From Staphylococcus sp. CAG:324 (GTDB lineage: Bacteria; Bacillota_I; Bacilli_A; ML615J-28; CAG-313), in assembly GCA_000433035.1 (NCBI GenBank), contig FR890815.1, positions 1 through 64,000 on the forward strand: DNA of 64,000 bases. Reading direction: 5' to 3'. Position 1 is the first letter of the stretch. The number at the start of each line of letters is the position of its first letter. The notes beneath the pieces were generated by a model. The model saw nothing but the letters and a program-made list of their open reading frames with translations. It was not told where the DNA came from and ran no database searches. The position numbers were made by a program, and so were the translations under genes. Below are positions 8,692 to 18,563 of the stretch, piece by piece.

Positions 8692-9922
8692 AAAAGAAAT
8701 ACTTACGAAAAAATTGGCAAGTCTTGCGGTAAGAGTGGGGGCAAACGTGCAAAAAGATCAAATTGTGGTCATTACATCTGATTTGCATGCTGCTCCACTT
8801 GTTAAGTTTATTCAAAAAGAAGCCTATCTTGCAGGAGCCAAAAAAGTCTATGTTGAATGGAATGATGATGAATTAACTAGAAATTATTATACTTACGCAA
8901 GTGATGAAACACTTCAAGAAATTCCTGAATGGAATCTTTCTAAGATGAGATATTTTGTTGATCAGCATGCCTGTCGCATTGTAATTGATTCTAAAAATCC
9001 TCATGCTATGAAAGGTGTTGATGTCAATAAGATGATGATGGCCAATCGAGCTATTGGTCCTAAAACAACCTTTTTCCAAAATCATTATAGTTCAAGTAAA
9101 TCTCAGTGGACAATTGTTGCATATCCTAATGATGAATGGGCTCAAACGGTTTTTCCTAATTTGACGGTAGATGAGGCTTGGGATAAATTATTTGATGCGA
9201 TTATGTATACATCAAGAATTTCTCTTGATCATGATGAAAAAGAAGAGTGGAAAAATCATACTAAAGATTTAGAAAATCATAGTAAAAAAATGAATGCGTA
9301 TAATTTTAAAACACTTCATTTTGAAAATAGTTTAGGTACGAATTTAGACATTGAATTGGTTCAGTCGCATATTTGGGCTGGTGGTGGCGAAATGGGAGGC
9401 AATGGAGTGTATTTTGTGCCCAATATTCCTACTGAAGAAATTTTTACAATGCCTCATAAAGATAAGGTAAACGGTAAGGTGGTAAGTACGAAACCGTTAA
9501 ATTATCAAGGAACTCTAATTAAGGATTTCTATTTTATTTTTAAAGATGGTAAGGTTGTAGATTTTGATGCTAAAGAAGGATATGAAGCATTAAAAAGTTT
9601 GCTTGACCTTGATGAAGGGTCATCACGTCTTGGCGAGGTGGCTTTGATATCATATGATTCCCCTATTTCTAATTTAAATATTTTATTTAATAATACTTTA
9701 TTTGATGAAAATGCTTCTTGTCATTTAGCATTAGGAAATGCTTACGCAATGAATGTAGTAAATGGTACAACAATGAAAGAAGAAGAATTAGTCAAACTAG
9801 GATATAACGTATCACTCACCCACGTAGATTTTATGTTTGGTAGCAATGATATGAAAATTACGGGATATACCCATGATGGTAAAGAAATACCAATTTTTGT
9901 GAAGGGAAATTTTGTTTTTTAA
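8684..9922 (+). CDS. Aminopeptidase, M29 family (AmpS-like)
   Basis: A 412-residue cytoplasmic metallo-aminopeptidase that removes N-terminal residues from peptides. The M29 pattern is visible: QSHIWAGGGEMGGNGVYFVPNIPTEE (metal ligand glutamate), RLGEVALISYDSP (second glutamate), ASCHLALGNAY (histidine ligand) and the final HVDFMFGS. The ATG at 8684 has AAGGAG eight bases upstream; an in-frame ATG at 8648 lies inside the ABC-F remnant and has no such site. The stop overlaps the next aminopeptidase by one base, so both are translated from one message. Confidence 0.92.
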   Translation: MNKKEILTKKLASLAVRVGANVQKDQIVVITSDLHAAPLVKFIQKEAYLAGAKKVYVEWNDDELTRNYYTYASDETLQEIPEWNLSKMRYFVDQHACRIVIDSKNPHAMKGVDVNKMMMANRAIGPKTTFFQNHYSSSKSQWTIVAYPNDEWAQTVFPNLTVDEAWDKLFDAIMYTSRISLDHDEKEEWKNHTKDLENHSKKMNAYNFKTLHFENSLGTNLDIELVQSHIWAGGGEMGGNGVYFVPNIPTEEIFTMPHKDKVNGKVVSTKPLNYQGTLIKDFYFIFKDGKVVDFDAKEGYEALKSLLDLDEGSSRLGEVALISYDSPISNLNILFNNTLFDENASCHLALGNAYAMNVVNGTTMKEEELVKLGYNVSLTHVDFMFGSNDMKITGYTHDGKEIPIFVKGNFVF

Positions 9923-11187
9923 TGAAAGAATTAATAGAGTTTTTGAATCAATCTTATACATGTTATCATGCAATAAAAAATATAGAAACCAAATTACAAA
10001 AAAATGGTTTTATTAAATTAATGGAAAAAGATGAGTGGCAATTAGAAAAAGGTCATCAGTATTATATAATTAGAAATTCTTCAAGCATTGTCGCTTTTAA
10101 AATTCCACAACAACTAGAAACTGTGGGTTTTCATATTGTGGCCAGTCATAGTGACTTTCCATCTTATAAATTAAAGCCACATCCAACAATAAAAGATATC
10201 AAAAATAAGTATACAAAACTAAACACGGAAGGTTATGGTGGTATGATTGCTTATAGTTGGTTTGATAGACCTTTGGGGATTGCGGGAAGAATATTTGTTG
10301 AAAGTGAAAATAAAATTAAAGAAATATTGGTGAATTTAGATGAAACCATTGTAATTCCTAGTTTGGCAATTCATTTCAATCGAACACAAGAGAATAACTT
10401 TAACCCTCAAATTGATATGCTGCCACTTCTTGGTAGTAGTGATCAATCATTTGAAGAGGTGCTATTAAAGTATACAAAGCAAAACAATATTTTATCAACA
10501 GATTTATTCTTATATAATAAGGAAGAGGCACAAATAGTAGGAAGTAAGAAGGAATATCTTTTTTCATCAAGATTAGATGATTTAGAATGTGCATATATTT
10601 GTGTGGATAGTTTAATTGAAGCAAAGAATCAAAATATAGCAGTTTGTGCGGTTTTAAATAATGAAGAGGTTGGAAGCGTTGCCGCTAACGCAGCGGATTC
10701 TTCTTTTGTACAAGATGTTCTTGAACGGATTGCGAGTAGTTTTCAGTTAGATTTTAAAATATTACTTGCTAATTCTTTGTTGGTATCGGCTGATAATGCT
10801 CATGCGGTGCATCCTAATCATCCTGAAAAAAGTGATCTGACAAATATGGTGTATATGAATGAGGGCATTGTTATCAAACATCAAGCAGGATTAAAATATA
10901 CAACGGATGGATTAAGTGAGGCTATTTTTAAAAAAATGTGTAAAGATTTGGGGATTTTGTATCAGGATTATACCAATCGTAGTGATCAAAGGGGTGGGAG
11001 TACATTAGGTGCTATTTTACAATCACACATCAGTATCCCAAGTATTGATATTGGTCTAGCCCAACTAGCCATGCATTCGACAGTTGAATTAGCAGGTGTA
11101 AAAGATATAGAATATATGTTAAGAGCTTTGATAAAGTATTATGAGTCAAAAGTAATGATTAATGAGGATGAAATAGTTCTTAATTAA
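9922..11187 (+). CDS. apeB: M18 family aminopeptidase
   Basis: A 421-residue zinc aminopeptidase of the aspartyl aminopeptidase family. Metal-site motifs are present in order: VASHSDFPSYKLKPHP, LDDLECAY, NNEEVGS, SADNAHAVHPNHPEKSD and the closing QLAMHSTVE. The length is normal for bacterial M18 enzymes. The start codon overlaps the stop of the M29 gene (TAATG), which points to translational coupling of two peptidases of different specificity, probably for recycling of peptides. A bidirectional terminator follows. Confidence 0.93.
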   Translation: MKELIEFLNQSYTCYHAIKNIETKLQKNGFIKLMEKDEWQLEKGHQYYIIRNSSSIVAFKIPQQLETVGFHIVASHSDFPSYKLKPHPTIKDIKNKYTKLNTEGYGGMIAYSWFDRPLGIAGRIFVESENKIKEILVNLDETIVIPSLAIHFNRTQENNFNPQIDMLPLLGSSDQSFEEVLLKYTKQNNILSTDLFLYNKEEAQIVGSKKEYLFSSRLDDLECAYICVDSLIEAKNQNIAVCAVLNNEEVGSVAANAADSSFVQDVLERIASSFQLDFKILLANSLLVSADNAHAVHPNHPEKSDLTNMVYMNEGIVIKHQAGLKYTTDGLSEAIFKKMCKDLGILYQDYTNRSDQRGGSTLGAILQSHISIPSIDIGLAQLAMHSTVELAGVKDIEYMLRALIKYYESKVMINEDEIVLN

Positions 11188-11217
11188 TCCGTGTTACTTT
11201 TTGATAATTTCCTATAA

Positions 11218-11253
11218 AAAAGTGTGTAGAACTCTTACACACTTTTGTTTTTT
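11218..11253. terminator. Bidirectional intrinsic terminator
   Basis: An 11-bp perfect stem (AAAAGTGTGTA with TACACACTTTT, 7-base loop) flanked by A and T runs lies between the convergent apeB and tspO genes. Confidence 0.88.
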
Positions 11254-11716
11254 AATTATTCAAATATAATAAAATGGAGAAAATGGAAGCAACTATCCCC
11301 CATAATACATAGGGTAAAAGAAGAAAAGATGTTTTTTTAGAAAGAAGTAAAGATTCAATTGTTGTAAGTGTAATGGTAAGAAAACTAAGAAGTGTGGTTA
11401 CATAGCCTAAAAATAAACTTTGTTTAATAAAGAAAAAGTATGGAAAGGTAAAACTAATAACATAATTGATGACAAGAAAAATGATAACTCTAGTAAAATC
11501 TTTTTTATTATAATCTTTTCTTTTATCAAAAATACAAACAACGAAAATTCCCATTAAAACATAAATAATACTCCAAACAATAGGAAAAACAATACTAGGT
11601 AGTTTAGGACCTTCTAAACTATTGTAAAATTCTAAATCACTTTTGAAAAGGAAAGAAGGTAAAAAATATAAAAAAACTACCAAAACAAATAATAAAATTC
11701 TTTTAAACCATTTCAT
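11252..11716 (-). CDS. tspO: TspO/MBR family membrane protein
   Basis: A 154-residue protein with five predicted membrane helices. It carries the family pattern FYNSLEGPKLPSIVFPIVWSIIYVLMGI near residue 30-57 and LLLPYVLWGIVASIFSILLYLNN at the end. TspO proteins bind porphyrins and other tetrapyrroles in the membrane; the exact role in this organism is unknown. The gene stands alone, convergent with the aminopeptidase pair, with AGAGGT as ribosome site. Confidence 0.85.
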   Translation of the reverse strand: MKWFKRILLFVLVVFLYFLPSFLFKSDLEFYNSLEGPKLPSIVFPIVWSIIYVLMGIFVVCIFDKRKDYNKKDFTRVIIFLVINYVISFTFPYFFFIKQSLFLGYVTTLLSFLTITLTTIESLLLSKKTSFLLLPYVLWGIVASIFSILLYLNN

Positions 11717-11836
11717 AAAACAAGTACCTCTTAGTATAATTATATGTAAAAAATTTTATTTTATGAAAATATTTAGAAATTTAACTAAAATTCCCATAAA
11801 AACGTTTGCATTTATCTTTAATATTCTTAAAAATTA

Positions 11837-11845
11837 TGCTATAAT
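11837..11845 (+). promoter_or_regulatory. Extended -10 promoter of the GHL10 surface protein
   Basis: TGC-TATAAT lies 34 bases before the start codon. The -35 (TTTAAT at 11817-11822, 17-bp spacer) is weak, as is common with extended -10 promoters. Confidence 0.6.
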
Positions 11846-11878
11846 ACATATAATACTATATGAAAAGAAGGAGAAGTT

Positions 11879-14800
11879 ATGAATAAAACGACAAAAAAAT
11901 TAATTTTATTTCTGTTGGTTTTCAATTTTGTATTTGCTTTACTGGGGATGAAAGTAAATGATGTCAAAGCTGAAGGTCTTGAAGTAATAAAAACACATAC
12001 AGGAAGTGATCTTACATACCGGGGCTCGAGTGAAAAAGTATATAAACTTTCAGAATATAATTATCCTACTAATCAATTAAGAGCAGTTTGGGTAACGGTG
12101 TTTGCGGGCGACATTTCAAAATATACAAGTGAAACCCAGTTTAAACAAATGATGAACAATGTTTTAGATGATATGGATAAAATGGGTATGAATGCCATCG
12201 TTTTTCACGTGCGTACGCATAATAATGCTTTATATCAATCCTCATTAAATCCGCTTGCTAGTTGGTGGAGTGGAGTTGATTTTGATGTTTTTGATCCTCT
12301 TGAGTGGTTAATTGATGAGTGTCACCAAAGAGGAATTGAATTTCATGCTTGGTTAAACCCTTACCGAATTTCGGCAGATGGTTCTAACTCGCAATATACG
12401 GCAGAAGCACTTCCAGCAGTTAATCCTGCAAATGATGAAAATAATCTAATTAAAGTTGGGGAAAATGTTATTTTTGATCCGGGTGTTCCCGAAGTGCGCG
12501 ATTTTATTGTGGATACATGTATGGAATTAATTGAAAACTATGATGTTGATGCGATTCATTTTGATGATTATTTCTATATTGATGGTGCAGATGATACCTC
12601 AACAAGAGAAAAATACAATACGGAAAATCTTTCCATTGGTGATTTTAGAAGAAAACAAGTTGATTTATTTATTGAAGCTTTGTCTAATGAAATTCGTGCC
12701 TATAATCAAGAAAATCATAAAGCTATTCAACTTGGAATTTCACCATCAGGAATTTATAGAAATGGTGGGTATCAAAGCGCTCCAACATATGATGCAGATG
12801 GAAATTTGACAATGCCTACTTATTCAAATACATCAGGTTTTGCACATTATGATGATTATTTGTATTCTGATACTTTAAATTGGATTAATCATGAATGGAT
12901 CGATTATATTATGCCTCAATGCTATTGGGCAATTGAGCATAGTGGGGCTAGTTTTGTAGAGTTGACTAAATGGTGGAGTTGGGCTGTTCGAAATAAAAAA
13001 GTTAATTTTTATACAGGTCTTGGTATTTATATGGGAGCGGATCCTAGTACTGATGGTTCTTATAAATATTGGAAATATAACGAAAATGAAATTCAATTAC
13101 AACTTTTAAATGCTGGTCAGTATCCTGAATTTGATGGTGCTTGTTTTTATAAATATTCATCACTGAAACAAACCTCTAGCAATGTTGTCAATCATGCGGT
13201 AAATTTGATTTCTAATGAGTATTGGGCTAAGAAGATTCCTGGTGCAATTAGTAAGTATTATGCTCCTCTTTTAGATGAGGTGGCTCCAACAACAATCAAT
13301 TATGATGAACAAACAAATACAATTCATTTTAATGAGGTAGAAAATAGTAGGGGGTATATGATTTATAAAGTACCAAAGGGAACGATTCTTGATCAAAATG
13401 ATATCAATCATATCTATCAATATATTCAAACGACAAGTATTGTGGTTGATGATTTTAATAATTATAATTACTATGTTGCCTCTGTAAATCTTGCTAATGA
13501 AACAAGTGAGGCTATCATTGTCAATGCTTCACTCGATCATAGTACCATTATTTCTTTGATTGATAATTTGCCCAATCCTATTACATATGAGGATAAAAGT
13601 ATAATTGTTCATATTCGTAATTTATATGATAGTTTATCTCTTCAAGAACAACAAAAAGTTACTAATTTCAATCAATTGATAGCAGCAGAAGAAATCATTC
13701 AACAATATGAAGACATAGAAGAACAATTACAAAGTTATATCAATACGTTAGATTTACATATTCAAACAAATAGAGTCATTCCTTTGTCTCAACATATGAC
13801 TTTACAATATAAAAATATAGAAGATCGTAATCTTTATAATATTGAAACGGGAGTAAAATTAAAGAATTATTTAGCGGTCAAAGAAATACCTTTAATTATA
13901 ACCCTTACAGAAAATAATCTAAGTGTTAGTAAAGAAATTTTGGTAAACATTGGTTATAGTGCTAAAAATCAAAATGCGTTATTTTACCGAAATGATCCAA
14001 GTTCAATGGGACCAGATGACGAGGGTGCATATGAAGAAGGACAAAGTGGATATATTGGTTGGTCTGGGCATACTTTTGTTATTGAAAATTATATGTTATT
14101 TATTGCTTTGGGCAATTATCATGAAATTGATGATGCAACCAATATTCAATCATGCAACTGGTCATCTGTAGCAGGTGTATATGTAAATCAAACGAAGAGT
14201 AATATATCTTTTTATTTAACTGATGCTTTTGAGAGTAAATCATCTAATAATGATGGTTATATTATTGTGGCTAATAATGAAATTAAGACTTTGGTTCATG
14301 GTTTTGATACGAGTAGTGCTATTTTATTAGAGCCTAATGAGGCGATTATTATTGTACGTTATTTAGATACGCTAATTACAGGTTCACCAATGGCGCCTGT
14401 TACAAAGTTAAATGTTGGAATGAAGGCTTATATTGATGAGGAAGTTGCATTGACAGATGAGCAAAAAGCGCAAAATATTATCGCTGCAATTGAAAATCTT
14501 CCTTTGGATATTACACTGGCAAATGAAACAACAATCAACGATATTAAGAATCAATATGATAGTTTAAGCGATGAGGCAAAACTGCTTGTTACCAATTATC
14601 AAAAATTAGAAGAGGCAATATATCAAATAAACCAATTAAAAACACAACTTACCAATAAAAAACAAGAGGCTATCAGTGAATTAAATGATTATTTAAATCT
14701 TGACAATTATAGTAGTGTGAATCAAAATTTGATTACTACATATATAAACACGATGATTAACCAAATCAATGATGCACAGTCTTTTGATTCAATTGATGAA

Positions 14801-16297
14801 CTTGTTATAGAGGCAAAGCATAAATTAGATGAATTTTTGACAATAGAAGAAGAGTTACTAGCATATAAAGAAGAAAGTATTGAGGATTTAGAAGCTACAA
14901 TTGATGTATCGCTTTATTCTGAAGAAAATAAGCAAAAGATTCATACTTTGTTAGAAGAAGCAAAAAGTCTCATTTATAATGAGGCTAAAAGTAATGATGA
15001 AGTTGATAAAATTGTAGAAGAAGCATTAAAAGATATAGATAATATTTTAACAATTGAAGAAGAAGAAGCATTCCTTCAACAAGTAAAGCAAGAATATATT
15101 CAAAAAATTGATGATTTAATTGCTTCTTTCACCGATGTTACTGATGCGGAAAGACAAGAATTGATAAAAGATGGTGAAAGTTTTAAAGTCCAGATTCGTA
15201 ATGCTACTAAACAAAGTGATATTGCATATATTTGGACAAGAGCGCAAGATACAATCCATTTATATTTTGAAAATGTCGAAAAAGCTCGTCAACATGCTAT
15301 AGATGAAATATATACTTATATTCAACAATTATCATATGGAGAAAAAGAACTCATATATATACAAACTCTTGCAGCAGAACAAGAAGAATTAGTCAATAAA
15401 ATGGCTTCTATTGAAGAAATTAAAAAAGTTTCAGGTGAATTTATCACTTTAATCAATCAGCTTCATGAAGAATTGGTTGATACAAAAACTACAGTTTGCA
15501 AAGAGTTAGATTCTTTAATCAAGTCTTGGTATACAGATAGTCAAAAAGAATATCTAACTGTTATGATTGATGATGCCAAAAATCAAATCATGCTTGCGGG
15601 AAATCAAGAAGAAGTAAATATATATAAAGATAGTTGTATACAAGAGGCTACACAATATATTGAACAATTGACCAAGACTATGGATGAGGCAAAAGAATAT
15701 TTAAATTCACTCAATGCCGATAAAGCGAATATAAAACAACTGATCTATCAGTATAATCAAGCAATTGCCCAATCTAAAACAACTGAAGAAGTCCAAGCGT
15801 TAAGGGATGCTTTTGACAAAGCGTATTTAAAATTAATGATTGAAAATATCAAAGAAGATATCAATCAGTTTGTCAGTCATTTGGATTATAATGATAAGGA
15901 AAAAGAATTAGTGAAGACTAAAAAAGAAGCCTTATTTATCAGTATTGAAAAATTAAATGATATAAAAGAAGTTGAACTAGAAGTTACTACATTCAAAAAC
16001 GAAATTCAAAATCATCACCAAGCTTTGTTAGAAGCGATTACTTTGGCAACAAATACTATTCAAAATGCCAATTCATCAACAGATGAGGCAAAAGAGTATT
16101 GTGAACAAATGTTAAAAGATATTAAGAAAGCTGGTTCTTTGGCTGAAATTGAAATAATCATGGCAGACTTTGATCAAACATTAACAAATTTGAATAATAA
16201 GGCTTCAAATTGTACATGTAATGATGCTTCCTTTATCTATATTTTCCTTTCTATTCTTTTTGCAACTTCTTTAGTTATATTTAGAAAAAAACATTAA
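11879..16297 (+). CDS. Large secreted GHL10/DUF187 glycoside-hydrolase-like surface protein
   Basis: This 1472-residue protein starts with a signal peptide (hydrophobic 8-24, cut near VKAEG). Residues about 40-455 form a GHL10 (DUF187) TIM barrel: LRAVWVTVF, MNAIVFHVRTHNNALY, GIEFHAWLNPYRIS, DAIHFDDYFY and WIDYIMPQCYWA. Two copies of a helical module (IxNLPxxIT..., YDSLS..., VTNxxxL) occur near 560-620 and 860-920, with a beta-rich domain between them. Residues 930-1440 are long helical, coiled-coil-like segments. The protein ends in a membrane helix plus RKKH tail (1448-1472) without an LPXTG motif, so it is probably anchored by its C-terminus. It may act on peptidoglycan-type glycans; the substrate is unknown. 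Confidence 0.88.
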   Translation: MNKTTKKLILFLLVFNFVFALLGMKVNDVKAEGLEVIKTHTGSDLTYRGSSEKVYKLSEYNYPTNQLRAVWVTVFAGDISKYTSETQFKQMMNNVLDDMDKMGMNAIVFHVRTHNNALYQSSLNPLASWWSGVDFDVFDPLEWLIDECHQRGIEFHAWLNPYRISADGSNSQYTAEALPAVNPANDENNLIKVGENVIFDPGVPEVRDFIVDTCMELIENYDVDAIHFDDYFYIDGADDTSTREKYNTENLSIGDFRRKQVDLFIEALSNEIRAYNQENHKAIQLGISPSGIYRNGGYQSAPTYDADGNLTMPTYSNTSGFAHYDDYLYSDTLNWINHEWIDYIMPQCYWAIEHSGASFVELTKWWSWAVRNKKVNFYTGLGIYMGADPSTDGSYKYWKYNENEIQLQLLNAGQYPEFDGACFYKYSSLKQTSSNVVNHAVNLISNEYWAKKIPGAISKYYAPLLDEVAPTTINYDEQTNTIHFNEVENSRGYMIYKVPKGTILDQNDINHIYQYIQTTSIVVDDFNNYNYYVASVNLANETSEAIIVNASLDHSTIISLIDNLPNPITYEDKSIIVHIRNLYDSLSLQEQQKVTNFNQLIAAEEIIQQYEDIEEQLQSYINTLDLHIQTNRVIPLSQHMTLQYKNIEDRNLYNIETGVKLKNYLAVKEIPLIITLTENNLSVSKEILVNIGYSAKNQNALFYRNDPSSMGPDDEGAYEEGQSGYIGWSGHTFVIENYMLFIALGNYHEIDDATNIQSCNWSSVAGVYVNQTKSNISFYLTDAFESKSSNNDGYIIVANNEIKTLVHGFDTSSAILLEPNEAIIIVRYLDTLITGSPMAPVTKLNVGMKAYIDEEVALTDEQKAQNIIAAIENLPLDITLANETTINDIKNQYDSLSDEAKLLVTNYQKLEEAIYQINQLKTQLTNKKQEAISELNDYLNLDNYSSVNQNLITTYINTMINQINDAQSFDSIDELVIEAKHKLDEFLTIEEELLAYKEESIEDLEATIDVSLYSEENKQKIHTLLEEAKSLIYNEAKSNDEVDKIVEEALKDIDNILTIEEEEAFLQQVKQEYIQKIDDLIASFTDVTDAERQELIKDGESFKVQIRNATKQSDIAYIWTRAQDTIHLYFENVEKARQHAIDEIYTYIQQLSYGEKELIYIQTLAAEQEELVNKMASIEEIKKVSGEFITLINQLHEELVDTKTTVCKELDSLIKSWYTDSQKEYLTVMIDDAKNQIMLAGNQEEVNIYKDSCIQEATQYIEQLTKTMDEAKEYLNSLNADKANIKQLIYQYNQAIAQSKTTEEVQALRDAFDKAYLKLMIENIKEDINQFVSHLDYNDKEKELVKTKKEALFISIEKLNDIKEVELEVTTFKNEIQNHHQALLEAITLATNTIQNANSSTDEAKEYCEQMLKDIKKAGSLAEIEIIMADFDQTLTNLNNKASNCTCNDASFIYIFLSILFATSLVIFRKKH

Positions 16298-16303
16298 AAA
16301 ATC

Positions 16304-16336
16304 AAAGGGACTATTGTTATAAATAGTCTCTTTTTT
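16304..16336 (+). terminator. Intrinsic terminator
   Basis: GGGACTATT pairs with AATAGTCTC (one G-T pair) across a 6-base loop and is followed by six T. Confidence 0.88.
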
Positions 16337-16378
16337 CTTTATGTATGTTGCTTTATTTTTATTCTTTTATACATTTTA

Positions 16379-16387
16379 TGATATAAT
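16379..16387 (+). promoter_or_regulatory. Extended -10 upstream of the pseudouridine synthase
   Basis: TGA-TATAAT is present about 80 bases before the start codon; no convincing -35 is seen. Confidence 0.5.
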
Positions 16388-16467
16388 AACAACGATAAAA
16401 GTAAGCATTTTTGGTTATACTGATATATCATAAAAATCAAGTTATTATTTGATTGAAAGGATTTATA

Positions 16468-17196
16468 ATGCGATTAGATAAATACTTAGTAAATTGTTAT
16501 ATAGGAAGTAGAAAAGAAGTAAGAGAAATTATTAAGCAAAAAAGAATTATCGTTAATGGAAAGGTAGTATCTAATAATGAGTATAATATTTTAGAAAAAT
16601 ATGATCAAGTGTTGTTAGATGATAAACCACTTATGTATAAAGAAAATTACTATTTTTTATTAAATAAACCAGCAGGATATGTAACATCGACAACAGATGA
16701 TACCAATCAGACCGTGATGATGCTTCTTGATACGTTACCTTCAAAATTAGTTCAAAAACTGTTTCCTGTTGGTCGATTAGATAAAGATACGGAAGGTCTT
16801 CTTATCATAACAACAGATGGTAAACTGAGTCATTTTGTTACTTCTCCAACAAGCAATATTCAAAAAACCTATTATATTGAATTTGAAGGTGTCCTCAATG
16901 ATAGGGCTAGCAAGATGATGAAAGAGGGGTTGGTAGATGAAAAAGGTACGCAATTTAAACCTGCCACTTTGTATAATGTGAGTGAAACTAGTTGTTATTT
17001 AACAATTAGTGAAGGCAAATACCACCAAGTAAAAAGAATGATGCATCTAGTAGGGGGAGTTGTTACTTATTTGAAAAGGATTAAGATTGCAAATATCGTA
17101 TTACCAGAAGAACTCAAAATAGGATCATATATAGAAATATCACAACATGATATCTATCAACTCATTCATTTTAATTGTAAAAAGAAAGGATTTTAA
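16468..17196 (+). CDS. 16S rRNA pseudouridine synthase, RsuA/RluB family
   Basis: A 242-residue enzyme with an N-terminal S4 RNA-binding domain (MRLDKYLVNCYIGSRKEVREII, RIIVNG) and the RsuA/RluB catalytic core, including KPAGYVTS, PVGRLDKDTEGLLIIT with the catalytic aspartate, and GKYHQVKRMM. It converts a uridine in rRNA, by family most likely 16S position 516. The ATG at 16468 is preceded by GAAAGG; an in-frame ATG five codons earlier would overlap that site. The gene is followed three bases later by a HAD phosphatase and is probably co-transcribed with it. Confidence 0.9.
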   Translation: MRLDKYLVNCYIGSRKEVREIIKQKRIIVNGKVVSNNEYNILEKYDQVLLDDKPLMYKENYYFLLNKPAGYVTSTTDDTNQTVMMLLDTLPSKLVQKLFPVGRLDKDTEGLLIITTDGKLSHFVTSPTSNIQKTYYIEFEGVLNDRASKMMKEGLVDEKGTQFKPATLYNVSETSCYLTISEGKYHQVKRMMHLVGGVVTYLKRIKIANIVLPEELKIGSYIEISQHDIYQLIHFNCKKKGF

Positions 17197-17199
17197 AAG

Positions 17200-17913
17200 A
17201 TGAAATATATTTTATTTGATTTAGATGGCACCTTATTACCAATGGATCAAGAGGAGTTTACGCAAAATTATTTTAAATATTTAGCCCAAACGCTTAAAAA
17301 ATATGGATATGATCGTAAACAATTGATTGATGCCATTTGGCAAGGTACAGCCTCGATGATTAAAAATGATGGTTTGCAAACCAATGAAGAAGTTTTTTGG
17401 AAAACTTTTGCGAGTATTTTTGGGGATAAAGTTTATCGCGATCAAATTCTTTTTGAGCAATTTTATCAAACCGAATTTAATGAAATAAAACATAGTTGTG
17501 GTTTTGATCCAAATGTTCAAATAGTTATTCGGAAACTAAAAGAATTGGGTTACAAACTAGTGGTTGCTACGAATCCTATTTTTCCATCAATTGCGCAAGA
17601 AAGTCGCATAAGATGGGCAGGATTAGATGAACATGATTTTGAATTTTACACGACATATGAAAATATGCATTATTGTAAACCCAATCCTAAATATTATTTA
17701 GAAATTATTGAAAAACTGAATTGTCAAGCAAGTGATTGTTTAATGGTTGGTAATGATGTATGTGAAGATATGATCGCTAGTAAAATAGGTATGCAAGTTT
17801 TTCTTTTGACAAATCATCTTATTAATAAAAACAATTTAGATCTTTCTATTTATCCAAAAGGTGATTTTTTGGATTTATTAAGATATATAGAAAAAAATAA
17901 AACATCTATTTGA
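17200..17913 (+). CDS. HAD-family phosphatase
   Basis: A 237-residue haloacid dehalogenase-type hydrolase with motif I DLDGT (residues 7-11), motif II in LVVATNP, the motif III lysine in YCKPNPKYY and motif IV in GNDVCEDM. The helical cap lies between motifs I and II (subclass IA). The physiological substrate cannot be read from sequence. It closely follows the pseudouridine synthase gene, and its TGA stop lies inside the loop of the terminator stem that follows. Confidence 0.88.
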   Translation: MKYILFDLDGTLLPMDQEEFTQNYFKYLAQTLKKYGYDRKQLIDAIWQGTASMIKNDGLQTNEEVFWKTFASIFGDKVYRDQILFEQFYQTEFNEIKHSCGFDPNVQIVIRKLKELGYKLVVATNPIFPSIAQESRIRWAGLDEHDFEFYTTYENMHYCKPNPKYYLEIIEKLNCQASDCLMVGNDVCEDMIASKIGMQVFLLTNHLINKNNLDLSIYPKGDFLDLLRYIEKNKTSI

Positions 17914-17928
17914 TAGATGTTTTATTTT
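17894..17928. terminator. Bidirectional terminator between HAD and yidD genes
   Basis: A 15-bp perfect stem (17894-17908 with 17914-17928) with a 5-base loop contains the ends of both convergent coding regions. Confidence 0.88.
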
Positions 17929-18475
17929 GTATAAAATATTTTGGATGGTTAAAAATATCAGAAAAAAGATAACTTTCTAAATATTTTTTTACAAATTTAT
18001 AATTGAATTGTATCTTTTTCTTTTTAATAAGAATTAAAATACGATCTATTTTAGCATAAAAAAGCATAATATCATCATTTTTTATATTTGTTGCATTTAC
18101 TTTTTCAACTGAACCAAAATGATTTTCCCAAATAATTGTAATTAAATAGTTCATATGTTGTTCTAAATCAAAATGTTTGTGATTGTTGATAATTGCAAAT
18201 AATTCTTCATCAAATGATGATGCTTTTTTTTGATAGGATTGTTTCAATTGTTTTTCCTTTTTAGAAAGAGGAACCGGATCGAAAACTTTATGACTTAAAG
18301 GATTGCATCTTAAAATACGATATCCAGTTAAAAAAGAAGCTTTAATGAAATTAAATTTTGTAAAGCATTCCAAACCATAATTAGAACAACTTGGCAGATG
18401 TCTACATCGATGTGGTCGATCTTTATCTTTTTGATATAATTGAATGCATTTGATAGCCCATTTATTGAATAGCAT
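17906..18475 (-). CDS. yidD: YidD-family membrane insertion factor with C-terminal extension
   Basis: The first 75 residues match YidD (WAIKCIQLYQK, RCRHLPSCSNYGLE, GYRILRCNPLSHKVFDPVP), a short cytoplasmic protein that aids YidC-dependent membrane insertion. Usual length is 70-90 residues; here about 105 further charged residues follow, without a recognised domain. The chosen ATG at 18475 has AGAGGTG upstream; a longer frame to 18691 would run through the promoter area of the facing gene and lacks such a site. The gene ends inside the bidirectional terminator. Confidence 0.82.
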   Translation of the reverse strand: MLFNKWAIKCIQLYQKDKDRPHRCRHLPSCSNYGLECFTKFNFIKASFLTGYRILRCNPLSHKVFDPVPLSKKEKQLKQSYQKKASSFDEELFAIINNHKHFDLEQHMNYLITIIWENHFGSVEKVNATNIKNDDIMLFYAKIDRILILIKKKKIQFNYKFVKKYLESYLFSDIFNHPKYFIQNKTSIK

Positions 18476-18563
18476 ATGAATCACCTCTTTTATTATAACA
18501 AAAAATAATATTTTTTTATAATAAGTAGCGTATAAATTAGTAAAATTTAACAAAAATAATAAT

